Shown piece after piece: positions 37,108 through 46,038 of a stretch of DNA of 64,000 bases. The DNA is from Streptomyces brevispora (GTDB taxonomy: Bacteria > Actinomycetota > Actinomycetes > Streptomycetales > Streptomycetaceae), in NCBI RefSeq assembly GCF_007829885.1, contig NZ_VIWW01000001.1, positions 1,054,001-1,118,000 of the forward strand, read 5' to 3'. A program made the position numbers and the translations under genes. The notes below the pieces were generated by a model, which did no database searches, was not told the DNA's origin, and was given only the letters and a program-made list of their open reading frames with translations. Positions within the stretch are counted from its first letter, which is position 1, and each line of letters starts with the position of its first letter.

Positions 37108-37820
37108 AACCTGCGGCGCGGGCCGGCCCAGCGGACGTCGTGGTGGTAGGCGCGCAGCACCGCCCGGGAGCGGGCCCGGTGCCGGTTCCGGTAGAACCGC
37201 TTCGCCCACATCGAGGTGGGCCGGGCCAGCCGGATCGCCCCGAACAGGGCGACGAACGGGATCAGGGTGCCGACCACCGCCATCCGCGTCTTGCCCTTGA
37301 ACAGGGAGATCAGCACAAAGAGGAAGTTGACGACGAGGGTGAGGACGACGCCGATCCTGCCCTGCTGCTCGTCGTCGCTCAACTCGTTCACGCCGAGCGG
37401 GGAGAACCCGCCGAGCACGAGCAGCACGAGGGCCGCGGTGAGGACCACGACCTCCACGCTCTGGCGGCCCTGCTCGGTCCAGTACACGTCGTCCAGGTGC
37501 AGGATCAGCGCGAACTCGTCGAGCACCAGCCCCGCGCCCATGCCGAAGACCACCGCGCAGATCCCGGCCGTGATGCCGTGCCGCCCGCTGGCGACCGCGC
37601 CGAAGCCGCCGACCACGCTCAGCACCACGCCGGGCACCACATGGTGGACATGGACCCCGCCGGGGGTGAAGTTGCGGAACGGGCCCTTCCCGGCCCGGAT
37701 CATCCGGGTGATGACCCGGGTGATCGCGAAGGTCAGCACGAAGGAGGCCAGCGCCAGGAGCAGGGGCAGTTTCCCCGGCTCGACGATGTTCTTATCGAAC
37801 CAGTGACCCATGCCACCCAC
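37050..37820 (-). CDS. integral membrane protein of the HxHH / DEFAL-DVYW family
   Basis: A 256-residue protein with about six to seven hydrophobic segments. A conserved core runs GGVHVHHVVPG, then VLDEFALILHLDDVYWTEQGR, then a long helical stretch. The C-terminus is basic. The same core recurs in the protein at 56625-57167 (GGTHMHHYNFG and ADEFALLLDLKDVYWAKQGR), so the two are paralogues. Clustered His, Asp and Glu in membrane-adjacent loops could bind metal. Function is unknown to me. The 3' end overlaps the convergent rhomboid-like gene. Confidence 0.75.
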   Translation of the reverse strand: MGGMGHWFDKNIVEPGKLPLLLALASFVLTFAITRVITRMIRAGKGPFRNFTPGGVHVHHVVPGVVLSVVGGFGAVASGRHGITAGICAVVFGMGAGLVLDEFALILHLDDVYWTEQGRQSVEVVVLTAALVLLVLGGFSPLGVNELSDDEQQGRIGVVLTLVVNFLFVLISLFKGKTRMAVVGTLIPFVALFGAIRLARPTSMWAKRFYRNRHRARSRAVLRAYHHDVRWAGPRRRFQDLIGGAPDRVPTPTPKP

Positions 37821-37899
37821 TCCCGATAAACCGCTTCCGCCCCGCTATGCGGCGTTTTGGACAATCTAGCGGCCGCGCCCACCGATTAGCCTGCGCGCC

Positions 37900-38679
37900 G
37901 TGACCTCCCTGAACAGCCACGGCATACGTTTCGCCTTCGGCACCCTCACCGTGATCCCCGTCCGCGTCACCCGCTGGGACCGCCAGGCGGCGCGGGCCGG
38001 AATGCTGTGCGCCCCGCTGGCCGGCCTCGTCGTGGGGGTGCTCGCGGCAGTGCCCGGCAGCCTGTTGCTGCTGTTCGGCTCGGGGCCGCTGCTCGCCGCG
38101 GTCGCCTCCGCCGCCGTCCCGGCGGCCCTCACCAGGGGGCTGCATCTCGACGGTCTCGCGGACACCGCCGACGGACTCGGCAGCGGGAAACCGGCCGCTG
38201 ACGCGCTGCGGATCATGAAGCAGTCGGACATTGGGCCATTCGGTGTGATCACCCTGCTGTTCGTGCTGCTGGCGCAGGTGGCGGTCCTTCAGCAGCTGTA
38301 CGCGCAGAGCTGGGTGCGGGGTGCGGTGGCGGCCGTCGCGGCCGGGGCCGTCGCCCGGCTCGCCCTCACCCTGGCCTCCCGCAGCGGGGTGCCGGCGGCC
38401 CGCCCGGAAGGGCTGGGCGCGGCGGTGGCCGGTACGGTCCCGGTCCGTGGCGCGGTGGCGGTCGCGCTCGTGACGGTGGCGGCCTGCGCGGGTGCTGGAG
38501 CGCTGTTCGGCGGGTACGGGGCGCTGCGGTACGGCCTCGCCGCCCTGGCCGCTCTCGCGGCGGCCCAGCTGCTCCTGAGGCACTGTGTGCGGCGCTTCGG
38601 CGGGGTGACCGGCGATGTGTTCGGGGCGCTGGCGGAGACGGCGGCGACCGTGACGCTGGTGGGGCTGGCCCTCGGCTGA
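37900..38679 (+). CDS. cobS: adenosylcobinamide-GDP ribazoletransferase (cobalamin synthase)
   Basis: Membrane enzyme that joins adenosylcobinamide-GDP with alpha-ribazole, the last assembly step of cobalamin. The 259-residue protein has six to seven hydrophobic helices and the active-site motif HLDGLADTADGLGSG, followed by ALRIMKQSDIGPFG. Start is a GTG; TAGCCT seven to twelve bases upstream could be a -10 box, so the mRNA may be leaderless. Together with cobU and cobT nearby it completes nucleotide-loop assembly. Confidence 0.94.
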   Translation: MTSLNSHGIRFAFGTLTVIPVRVTRWDRQAARAGMLCAPLAGLVVGVLAAVPGSLLLLFGSGPLLAAVASAAVPAALTRGLHLDGLADTADGLGSGKPAADALRIMKQSDIGPFGVITLLFVLLAQVAVLQQLYAQSWVRGAVAAVAAGAVARLALTLASRSGVPAARPEGLGAAVAGTVPVRGAVAVALVTVAACAGAGALFGGYGALRYGLAALAALAAAQLLLRHCVRRFGGVTGDVFGALAETAATVTLVGLALG

Positions 38680-38698
38680 GCGGCGGTCAGGCGTCCGG

Positions 38699-39544
38699 TC
38701 AGTTCCCGGCCGCCGGGCACTGCCGGCGCCAGACGCCGAGCTCGTACTTCTTGAGCAGCGAGCTGAGCCCCAGCCGCCGGGACCCGTCGCAGAACCGTGC
38801 CAGGGGCAGCTCGTACTCCACGTGGAAGACCGCCTTGCCCGCCTTCACGAACGGGCTGAGCTGCGCGCATTCCTCGTACTGGGCGCACTGTTCGTTGACC
38901 GCGAAGTCGAAGTCCCCCACCAGCTGCGGGATCTGCGGGAGGTCGTTCTTCAGGCCGACGGAGAGGCCGTGGCGGTGGGCCGCGCCGGCGATGAGCCGGT
39001 TGTAGCGCAGCTGGTCGGCCGCGGTCAGCGGGAAGCCGGTCCGGTTGCGGTAGCCGTCCATGTTGTCGGGCTCCACCGCGTCGAAGCCCTTCTTGGCGCA
39101 CATGGCGATCCGGGCCTCCATCAGCGGCTGAAGGACGTCGGTGCGGCGGATGTCGAGCCAGCGCTCCCCCGCCCAGCCGTTGCTCTTCCCGAGGACCGCG
39201 GCGGGGAAGTCGTCCGCGTCCGGGCGGAACTCCTCCCAGGCGCCGGTGGAGAGGTAGCAGATGACCTTGCGCCCCTTGCGGTGCAGCCCGGCCACCTGAG
39301 CCGCGTCGTGCTCGAAGCCGTCGATGTCGTACACCGGGGCGTCCACCGTCGTGTCCAGCCTGCCGGAGAGCTGCCACTGCCAGTCGGTGCCCGGTTCCGG
39401 CTGCCAGCGCCCGGCGGCGGGGCGGCCGTCCGGGGCGGATTCCGGCGCCGAGGTGCAGCCCGCCAGCACGACCAGCAGCATCAGTACGGTGACGGGCAGC
39501 GCGACCGGCCGTCCGGTCACACGTGTGGCCACCTGATCACGCAT
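38699..39544 (-). CDS. GH114 family glycoside hydrolase lipoprotein
   Basis: A 281-residue exported protein with lipobox VVLAGC near residue 29. The rest is an (alpha/beta)8-type domain of the GH114 family (endo-alpha-1,4-polygalactosaminidase): WQWQLSGRLD, VYDIDGFEHD, KVICYLSTGAWEEFRPD, FDAVEPDNMDGY and GLKNDLPQI. Acidic residues in DIDGF and VEPDN are candidates for catalysis. It may cut galactosamine-containing exopolysaccharides; the substrate in Streptomyces is not established. It converges on cobS with only 19 nt between stops. Confidence 0.9.
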   Translation of the reverse strand: MRDQVATRVTGRPVALPVTVLMLLVVLAGCTSAPESAPDGRPAAGRWQPEPGTDWQWQLSGRLDTTVDAPVYDIDGFEHDAAQVAGLHRKGRKVICYLSTGAWEEFRPDADDFPAAVLGKSNGWAGERWLDIRRTDVLQPLMEARIAMCAKKGFDAVEPDNMDGYRNRTGFPLTAADQLRYNRLIAGAAHRHGLSVGLKNDLPQIPQLVGDFDFAVNEQCAQYEECAQLSPFVKAGKAVFHVEYELPLARFCDGSRRLGLSSLLKKYELGVWRRQCPAAGN

Positions 39545-39791
39545 CGTTCCCCCTGTTCACCGGCCCGCCGCCAACATCGTTGCGGTCATGGTCCGTTCCC
39601 CCGGAAAGATCATCCCGGACTGCCAACGGTACGGCCGCCGGAGCGCGCCGACGGCCCGCCGCCGTGATCCGGCAGCAAGGGCGCGCGTAGGCTCATTCCC
39701 GGCACATTGGGGCGGCGTCTACGATGCGCCGGGCACGGTCGGCCCACCCCTCGACCGACAAAGAACTCTACGGAAGCGAGATTTCACCACC

Positions 39792-41345
39792 GTGACTGCT
39801 CTCACTCTCAGCACCTCCGGTGCGGCGACGCTGCGCGCCGACGCACTCGTCGTAGGCGTCGCCAAGGGCGCTGGATCCAAGTCTGGGAGCTTGGTCCTCG
39901 CACCGGGCGCCGAGGCCGTGGACAAGGCGTTCGGCGGAAAGCTCGCCGGCATCCTGGAAACCCTGGGCGCCTCCGGTGCCGAGGGCGAGCTGACCAAGCT
40001 CCCCTCGCCCGAAGGCCTGAAGGCCCCGGTCGTCATCGTGGCCGGGCTCGGCCCGGTCCCGGAGAAGGACGGCGCGTACGACGCCGAGGCGCTGCGCCGG
40101 GCCGCCGGCTGCGCCGCCCGCTCACTCACCGGCTCGAAGAAGGCCGGCTTCGCGCTGCCCGTCGGCTCCGTCGAGGACGCCGAGGCCATCGCCGAGGGCG
40201 CGCTGCTGGGCGCGTACGCCTTCACCGCCTACCAGCGCGGCGAGAACAAGCTCGCCCCCAAGGGCGCCGAGGCCGGCGGCCCCAAGCTGCCGCTCGCCGA
40301 GGTGGCCCTGCTCGGCGCCAAGCCCCGCGACAAGGCGTTCAAGGCCGCCGCGGAGCGTGCCGTCGCACTGGTCGAGGAGATCAACCGCGCCCGCGACCTG
40401 ATCAACACCCCGCCGAACGACCTGTACCCCGAGTCCTTCGCCGCCGTGGCCACCGCCGCCGGCAAGGAGCACGGCATCAAGGTGCAGGTGCTCGACGAGA
40501 AGGCGCTCGTCAAGGGCGGCTACGGCGGCCTGCTCGGCGTCGGCCAGGGCTCGACCCACGGCCCGCGCCTGGTGAAGCTCGCCTACACGCACCCGAAGGC
40601 GGAGAAGACCCTGGCCCTTGTGGGCAAGGGCATCACCTACGACTCGGGCGGCATCTCGCTGAAGCCCGCCGGCCACAACGAGACGATGAAGTGCGACATG
40701 GCCGGCGCCGCCGCCGTGTTCGCGGCCGTCGTCGCGGCCGCCCGGCTGGGCCTGCGCGTCAACGTCACCGGCTGGCTGGCCCTCGCGGAGAACATGCCGT
40801 CGGGCAACGCCACCCGCCCCGGTGACGTGCTGCACATGTACAGCGGCAAGACCGTCGAGGTCCTCAACACGGACGCCGAGGGCCGGCTCGTCCTCGCCGA
40901 CGCGCTGACCCGCGCCTCCGAGGAGAAGCCGGACGCGATCGTCGACGTGGCGACCCTGACCGGCGCGATGGTGCTGGCCCTGGGCAACCGCACCTTCGGC
41001 ATCATGGCGAACGACGACGCCTTCCGTACCTCGATCCACGAGATCGCCGACGAGGTCGGCGAGGCCTCCTGGCCGATGCCGCTCCCGGCCGACCTGCGCA
41101 AGGGCATGGACTCCCCGACCGCCGACATCGCCAACATGGGCGAGCGGATGGGCGGCGGCCTGGTGGCCGGTCTGTTCCTCCAGGAGTTCGTGGGCGAGGG
41201 CATCGCCTGGGCGCACCTGGACATCGCGGGACCGGCGTTCCACGAGGGCGCACCGTACGGCTACACGCCCAAGGGCGGCACCGGGTCCGCGATCCGCACC
41301 CTGGTGAAGCTGGCCGAGCGCACCGCGGCCGGAGACCTCGGCTGA
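39792..41345 (+). CDS. pepA: leucyl aminopeptidase (M17)
   Basis: Cytosolic dinuclear metallopeptidase that removes N-terminal residues. The 517-residue protein starts at a GTG. The C-terminal catalytic domain has GKGITYDSGGISLKP and the M17 signature NTDAEGRLVLADAL, which contain the metal-binding Lys, Asp and Glu residues, with the catalytic Arg in the second. The N-terminal 190 residues form the variable macro-like domain. In-frame starts up to 39588 exist but would add unrelated sequence. A terminator follows. Confidence 0.96.
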   Translation: MTALTLSTSGAATLRADALVVGVAKGAGSKSGSLVLAPGAEAVDKAFGGKLAGILETLGASGAEGELTKLPSPEGLKAPVVIVAGLGPVPEKDGAYDAEALRRAAGCAARSLTGSKKAGFALPVGSVEDAEAIAEGALLGAYAFTAYQRGENKLAPKGAEAGGPKLPLAEVALLGAKPRDKAFKAAAERAVALVEEINRARDLINTPPNDLYPESFAAVATAAGKEHGIKVQVLDEKALVKGGYGGLLGVGQGSTHGPRLVKLAYTHPKAEKTLALVGKGITYDSGGISLKPAGHNETMKCDMAGAAAVFAAVVAAARLGLRVNVTGWLALAENMPSGNATRPGDVLHMYSGKTVEVLNTDAEGRLVLADALTRASEEKPDAIVDVATLTGAMVLALGNRTFGIMANDDAFRTSIHEIADEVGEASWPMPLPADLRKGMDSPTADIANMGERMGGGLVAGLFLQEFVGEGIAWAHLDIAGPAFHEGAPYGYTPKGGTGSAIRTLVKLAERTAAGDLG

Positions 41346-41366
41346 GCCTCTGAGATCGCAGCCGGC

Positions 41367-41398
41367 GGACGGCCCCGGGCATACGTCCGGGGCCGTCC
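41367..41398 (+). terminator. terminator after pepA
   Basis: GGACGGCCCCGG and CCGGGGCCGTCC flank a short loop 21 nt after the pepA stop. The remaining gap up to lpd (to 41678) holds no gene that I can support and presumably carries the lpd promoter. Confidence 0.8.
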
Positions 41399-41678
41399 GT
41401 GTTCCACCCACGGCACCGCGGACGGGTCCGGGCAGGTTTCGCTCTTGACGAAATCGGCACGTCCCTACGCAGCGGTAACCCCCTGGGACGGGCGATCATC
41501 CGTCTCAGACCCGGGCCCCGCGTCCCGCCCACCGTCAACAAGTGCGAAGATGGGTTCTCGGCAGGACAGGGCCCCCACCACAGGGCCGAATGACAAAAGC
41601 GGCCGCACACCAGCCGACCGGCCGGTCACACCCCACGACGGGGCCCGGCGTACGGCGCACATGCATGGAGGACGTGAC

Positions 41679-43067
41679 GTGGCGAACGACGCCAGCACCG
41701 TTTTCGACCTAGTGATCCTCGGCGGTGGTAGCGGCGGTTATGCCGCGGCCCTGCGCGGAGCGCAGCTGGGCCTGGACGTCGCTCTGATCGAGAAGGGCAA
41801 GGTCGGCGGCACCTGCCTGCACAACGGCTGTATCCCCACGAAGGCCCTGCTGCACGCCGGTGAGATCGCGGACCAGGCGCGCGAGGCCGACCAGTTCGGT
41901 GTCAAGGCCACCTTCGAGGGCATCGACATGGAGGCCGTCCACAAGTACAAGGACGACGTGATCTCGGGCCTGTACAAGGGTCTGCAGGGTCTCATCGCCT
42001 CCCGCAAGGTGCACTACATCGAGGGTGAGGGACGGCTTTCCTCCCCCACCTCGGTGGATGTGAACGGCCAGCGCATCCAGGGCCGCCACGTGCTCCTGGC
42101 GACCGGCTCCGTGCCGAAGTCGCTGCCGGGCCTGGAGATCGACGGCAACCGCGTCATCTCCTCGGACCACGCGCTGAAGCTGGACCGCGTCCCGAAGTCC
42201 GCGATCGTGCTGGGCGGCGGCGTCATCGGCGTCGAGTTCGCCTCGGCGTGGAAGTCCTTCGGCACGGACGTCACCATCGTCGAGGGCCTGAAGCACCTGG
42301 TCCCGGTCGAGGACGAGAACAGCTCGAAGCTTCTTGAGCGCGCGTTCCGCAAGCGCGGCATAAAGTTCAACCTCGGTACGTTCTTCCAGGGTGTCGAGTA
42401 CACCCAGGACGGCGTCCGGGTGACCCTCGCCGACGGCAAGACCTTCGAGGCCGAGCTGCTGCTCGTCGCCATCGGCCGCGGCCCCGTCTCGCAGGGCCTC
42501 GGTTACGAGGAGGCCGGTGTCGCGATGGACCGCGGCTACGTCCTCGTCGACGAGTACATGCAGACCAACGTTCCGACCATCTCGGCCGTGGGCGACCTGG
42601 CCCCGACGCTCCAGCTCGCGCACGTCGGCTTCGCCGAGGGCATCCTCGTGGCGGAGCGGCTGGCCGGCCTGAAGACCGTTCCGATCGACTACGACGGTGT
42701 CCCGAAGGTGACGTACTGCCACCCCGAGGTCGCCTCCGTCGGTATCACCGAGGCCAAGGCCAAGGAGCTCTACGGCGCGGACAAGGTCGTGGCCCTCAAG
42801 TACAACCTCGCGGGCAACGGCAAGAGCAAGATCCTCAAGACTGCGGGCGAGATCAAGCTCGTCCAGGTCAAGGACGGTGCCGTGGTCGGCGTCCACATGG
42901 TCGGTGACCGTATGGGCGAGCAGGTCGGCGAAGCCCAGCTGATCTACAACTGGGAGGCGCTGCCGGCCGAGGTCGCGCAGCTCATCCACGCCCACCCGAC
43001 GCAGAACGAGGCGATGGGCGAGGCGCACCTGGCCCTGGCCGGCAAGCCTCTGCACTCCCACGACTGA
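41679..43067 (+). CDS. lpd: dihydrolipoyl dehydrogenase (E3)
   Basis: Reoxidises lipoyl groups of the 2-oxoacid dehydrogenase complexes with NAD+. The 462-residue flavoprotein has the FAD motif VILGGGSGGYAAAL, the redox disulfide GGTCLHNGCIPTKA (Cys46, Cys51), the NAD motif LGGGVIGVEFAS, and the C-terminal HAHPTQNE with the catalytic His-Glu pair. The GTG at 41679 fits the family N-terminus; an upstream in-frame start would add about 78 unrelated residues. It is followed by sucB after 61 nt. Confidence 0.96.
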   Translation: MANDASTVFDLVILGGGSGGYAAALRGAQLGLDVALIEKGKVGGTCLHNGCIPTKALLHAGEIADQAREADQFGVKATFEGIDMEAVHKYKDDVISGLYKGLQGLIASRKVHYIEGEGRLSSPTSVDVNGQRIQGRHVLLATGSVPKSLPGLEIDGNRVISSDHALKLDRVPKSAIVLGGGVIGVEFASAWKSFGTDVTIVEGLKHLVPVEDENSSKLLERAFRKRGIKFNLGTFFQGVEYTQDGVRVTLADGKTFEAELLLVAIGRGPVSQGLGYEEAGVAMDRGYVLVDEYMQTNVPTISAVGDLAPTLQLAHVGFAEGILVAERLAGLKTVPIDYDGVPKVTYCHPEVASVGITEAKAKELYGADKVVALKYNLAGNGKSKILKTAGEIKLVQVKDGAVVGVHMVGDRMGEQVGEAQLIYNWEALPAEVAQLIHAHPTQNEAMGEAHLALAGKPLHSHD

Positions 43068-43128
43068 TCAGTCGACCGGGCGCGACGACCGACCTACTTC
43101 CGCACATTCGTAAGGAGCAACTGAAACC

Positions 43129-44934
43129 ATGTCGGTTTCCGTAACCCTTCCGGCGCTCGGCGAGAGCGTCACCGAGGGCACTGTCACCCGTTGGCTGAAG
43201 GCCGAGGGCGAGCGCGTCGAAGCCGACGAGCCGTTGCTCGAGGTATCGACCGACAAGGTCGACACCGAGATCCCGGCCCCCGTCTCCGGCATCCTGGCCG
43301 CCATCAAGGTCGCCGAGGACGAGACCGTCGAGGTCGGCGCCGAGCTGGCCATCATCGACGATGGCACCGCCGCGGCTGCCGCTCCGGCACCCGCCGCCGC
43401 TGCCGAGGCTCCGGCACCGGCTCCGGCACCGGCCGCCGAGGCCCCCGCCGCCGCCGCTCCCGCCCCTGTGGCCGAGGCTCCGGCCGCCGCCCCGGCCGGT
43501 GGCGCCGCCGGGACCGACGTCACCCTCCCGGCGCTCGGCGAGAGCGTCACCGAGGGCACCGTCACCCGCTGGCTGAAGGAGGTCGGCGAGGAGGTCACGG
43601 AGGACGAGCCCCTCCTGGAGGTCTCCACGGACAAGGTCGACACCGAGATCCCGGCCCCGGTTTCCGGTGTGCTGCTGGAGATCGTCGTCGCCGAGGACGA
43701 GACCGCCGAGGTCGGCGCCAAGCTCGCCGTCATCGGTGCGCCCGGTGCCGCACCGGCCGCCGCCCCGGCTCCGGTCGCTGCTCCGGCTGCCGCTGCCCCG
43801 GCCCCGGCTGCTGCTCCGGCGCCCGCCGCCCCCGCTCCGGCCGCACCCGCGCCGGCTCCGGTGGCTCCCGCCGCTCCGGTGGCTCCCGCCGCACCGGTCG
43901 CGGCGCCGGTCGCTCCGGCGCCCGTCGCTCCGGCTCCCGTCGCCGCCGCCCCGGCTCCGGTCACCCCGGTGGTCCCGGCCGCTCCGGCCGCGACCTCCGG
44001 TGACGACGGCGCGTACGTCACGCCGCTGGTCCGCAAGCTCGCCGCCGAGAACGGCGTCGACCTGAACGCGGTCAAGGGCACCGGCGTCGGTGGCCGTATC
44101 CGCAAGCAGGACGTCGTCGCCGCCGCGGAGGCCGCCAAGGCCGCCGCTGCCGCTCCGGCGCCCGCCGCCGCTCCGGCCGTCTCCTCGAAGGCGCCGAAGC
44201 TGGAGGTGTCCCCGCTGCGCGGTCAGACGGTCAAGATGACCCGCATGCGCAAGGTCATCGGCGAGAACATGATGAAGGCGCTGCACTCGCAGGCCCAGCT
44301 GACCTCGGTCGTAGAGGTCGACGTCACCAAGCTGATGAGGCTGCGCAACAAGGCGAAGGACGCCTTCGCCGCCCGTGAGGGCGTCAAGCTGTCCCCGATG
44401 CCGTTCTACGTCAAGGCCGCCGCCCAGGCGCTGAAGGCCCACCCGGTCATCAACGCCCGGATCAACGAGGACGAAGGCACGATCACGTACTTCGACTCGG
44501 AGAACATCGGCATCGCCGTGGACGCCGAGAAGGGTCTGATGACCCCGGTCATCAAGGGTGCGGGCGACCTCAACATCGCCGGTATCTCGAAGAAGACCGC
44601 CGAGCTGGCGGGCAAGGCCCGCGGTGGCGGCCTGACGCCGGACGACATGTCCGGTGCCACCTTCACCATCAGCAACACCGGTTCGCGCGGTGCGCTGTTC
44701 GACACCGTCATCGTGCCGCCGAACCAGGCAGCCATCCTGGGCATCGGCGCCACCGTCAAGCGTCCGGCCGTCATCGAGACCGCCGAGGGCACCGTCATCG
44801 GCGTCCGCGACATGACGTACCTCTCGCTCTCCTACGACCACCGTCTGGTGGACGGCGCGGACGCCGCCCGTTACCTGACCACGGTCAAGGCGATCCTGGA
44901 GGCCGGTGAGTTCGAGGTCGAGCTCGGCCTCTGA
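43129..44934 (+). CDS. sucB: 2-oxoacid dehydrogenase E2 (dihydrolipoyl acyltransferase), two lipoyl domains
   Basis: The 601-residue E2 core protein has two nearly identical lipoyl domains (about 1-76 and 127-202), each with the attachment site [10 protein letters not shown] (Lys43, Lys169). Two long Ala/Pro linkers, a peripheral subunit-binding domain (about 297-335) and the C-terminal acyltransferase with [10 protein letters not shown] (His571, Asp575) follow. It is commonly called sucB, but lpd upstream and aceE downstream point to service in pyruvate dehydrogenase, as for the single E2 of mycobacteria and corynebacteria; that is inference. RBS is AAGGAG. A strong terminator follows. Confidence 0.94.
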   Translation: MSVSVTLPALGESVTEGTVTRWLKAEGERVEADEPLLEVSTDKVDTEIPAPVSGILAAIKVAEDETVEVGAELAIIDDGTAAAAAPAPAAAAEAPAPAPAPAAEAPAAAAPAPVAEAPAAAPAGGAAGTDVTLPALGESVTEGTVTRWLKEVGEEVTEDEPLLEVSTDKVDTEIPAPVSGVLLEIVVAEDETAEVGAKLAVIGAPGAAPAAAPAPVAAPAAAAPAPAAAPAPAAPAPAAPAPAPVAPAAPVAPAAPVAAPVAPAPVAPAPVAAAPAPVTPVVPAAPAATSGDDGAYVTPLVRKLAAENGVDLNAVKGTGVGGRIRKQDVVAAAEAAKAAAAAPAPAAAPAVSSKAPKLEVSPLRGQTVKMTRMRKVIGENMMKALHSQAQLTSVVEVDVTKLMRLRNKAKDAFAAREGVKLSPMPFYVKAAAQALKAHPVINARINEDEGTITYFDSENIGIAVDAEKGLMTPVIKGAGDLNIAGISKKTAELAGKARGGGLTPDDMSGATFTISNTGSRGALFDTVIVPPNQAAILGIGATVKRPAVIETAEGTVIGVRDMTYLSLSYDHRLVDGADAARYLTTVKAILEAGEFEVELGL

Positions 44935-44962
44935 GCACCACGGTTGTAACAAGCCTCACCTG

Positions 44963-45001
44963 CGGCGCCCCCGTCCGGAACACTCCCGGACGGGGGCGCC
45001 G
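44963..45001 (+). terminator. terminator after sucB
   Basis: CGGCGCCCCCGTCCGG and CCGGACGGGGGCGCCG form a perfect hairpin 28 nt after the sucB stop. Confidence 0.85.
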
Positions 45002-45007
45002 CCGTAT

Positions 45008-45017
45008 TGTCTAGACA
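45008..45017 (+). promoter_or_regulatory. palindromic operator TGTCTAGACA upstream of the GntR gene
   Basis: A perfect 10-bp palindrome in TATTGTCTAGACACC lies 66 nt before the gntR start. It fits the TNGTnnnACNA-type sites of FadR-like GntR proteins, so autoregulation is likely. It also resembles a degenerate DasR site (TGGTCTAGACCA; 9 of 12 positions), an alternative. Confidence 0.5.
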
Positions 45018-45083
45018 CCACCGATCGCCGCCTGCAGCGGGGATGGGTGCAGGCAGCACCGGTTTGCCCCGAAGGAGCCTCAC

Positions 45084-45707
45084 ATGACCCCGCCCGTCGT
45101 CCACTCGCTGCGCGAGCAGATCCGCGAGCACATCGTGGACGGGATCGTCAGCGGGCGCTGGAAGCCGGGCGAGCGGATCGTGGAGCGGCGCATCGCCACC
45201 GAGCTGGAGGTCAGCCAGACGCCCGTGCGCGAGGCGCTGCGGGAGCTGGAGACGCTCCGACTGATCGAGTCGGCGCCCAACAAGGGCGTCCGGGTCCGCA
45301 ATCTCACCGCGGCCGATCTGGAGGAGAGTTATCCGGTCCGGGCCGGCCTGGAGCAGATCGCCGCGGAGCTGGCGGCCCCCGGCCTCGGCGAGGACTGCTC
45401 GCTTCTCGCGCCGCACGTGGCGGCGCTGTACGAGGCGGACCGGCGGGCCGACGGCGAGGCCCAGGTGCGCCACACGGTCGGTTTCCACCGCGAGCTGGTC
45501 CGGGCGGCCGGCAACGCCGTGCTGCTGCACACCTGGGAGGGGCTGGGCATCGAGGTGTTCACCGCGCTCTCGATCCGCTGGCTCGGCACGGTGCAGAAGT
45601 CGTACGCGGAGGAGCACGAGGCGCTCATCGAGGCGTTCCTGCGCAAGGACGCGGACATCGGCGCGCTGGTCAAGGCGCATGTACTGGGCTGCGCGCCGCG
45701 CGCCTGA
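45084..45707 (+). CDS. GntR-family transcriptional regulator (FadR/FCD subfamily)
   Basis: A 207-residue regulator. The N-terminal winged helix (about 8-72) reads LREQIREHIVDGIVSGRWKPG, VSQTPVREALRELE and PNKGVRV. The C-terminal FCD domain (about 80-205) is helical, with His and Asp residues that often bind a metal near the ligand. AAGGAGC gives a good RBS. Lying between sucB and aceE, it is a natural candidate to regulate pyruvate dehydrogenase or related carbon metabolism genes, by analogy with PdhR; the effector is unknown. Confidence 0.88.
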   Translation: MTPPVVHSLREQIREHIVDGIVSGRWKPGERIVERRIATELEVSQTPVREALRELETLRLIESAPNKGVRVRNLTAADLEESYPVRAGLEQIAAELAAPGLGEDCSLLAPHVAALYEADRRADGEAQVRHTVGFHRELVRAAGNAVLLHTWEGLGIEVFTALSIRWLGTVQKSYAEEHEALIEAFLRKDADIGALVKAHVLGCAPRA

Positions 45708-45806
45708 GGTTCATGGCGGGGGCCGCCCGAGGCTCGTACCGGGGCAGCCGGGACCCGTACCGGGGTACCCGAGGACCGAACCGGGTGAGTGCACATCTGT
45801 CGCGAA

Positions 45807-45838
45807 GGGCGCTCATTTGTGCAGATGAGCGCCCCTTT
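45807..45838 (+). terminator. terminator after the GntR gene
   Basis: GGGCGCTCAT and ATGAGCGCCC flank TTGTGCAG and are followed by CTTTTA, a classic intrinsic terminator with a short U-tract, rare in this GC-rich window. Confidence 0.8.
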
Positions 45839-45891
45839 TATCTGATATATCCCGTCACTCCGTGCCCTGTTTCGCGGCACCGCATGCCAAT

Positions 45892-45907
45892 TTCTTGATA
45901 TCGAGAA
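45892..45907 (+). promoter_or_regulatory. palindromic site TTCTTGATATCGAGAA upstream of aceE
   Basis: The 16-mer is palindromic except for one mismatched pair and lies in an AT-richer stretch 132 nt before the aceE start. It looks like a MarR-type operator. A second symmetrical stretch, GATCGATCATCGATC, lies 20 bases further on. I cannot name the regulator. The rest of the 45708-46038 gap holds only the gntR terminator and presumably the aceE promoter. Confidence 0.4.
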
Positions 45908-46038
45908 GTTTTGCCCTTCACACTTTGATCGATCATCGATCGGCGACTTACAGTTCACCAGCGGGCCCACCGGCCCCATCGCCCTGTCCTGCCAGTCAGG
46001 GACTTCTCCACCCCCCTCCTCACCGGAAGGCGGCGAAC

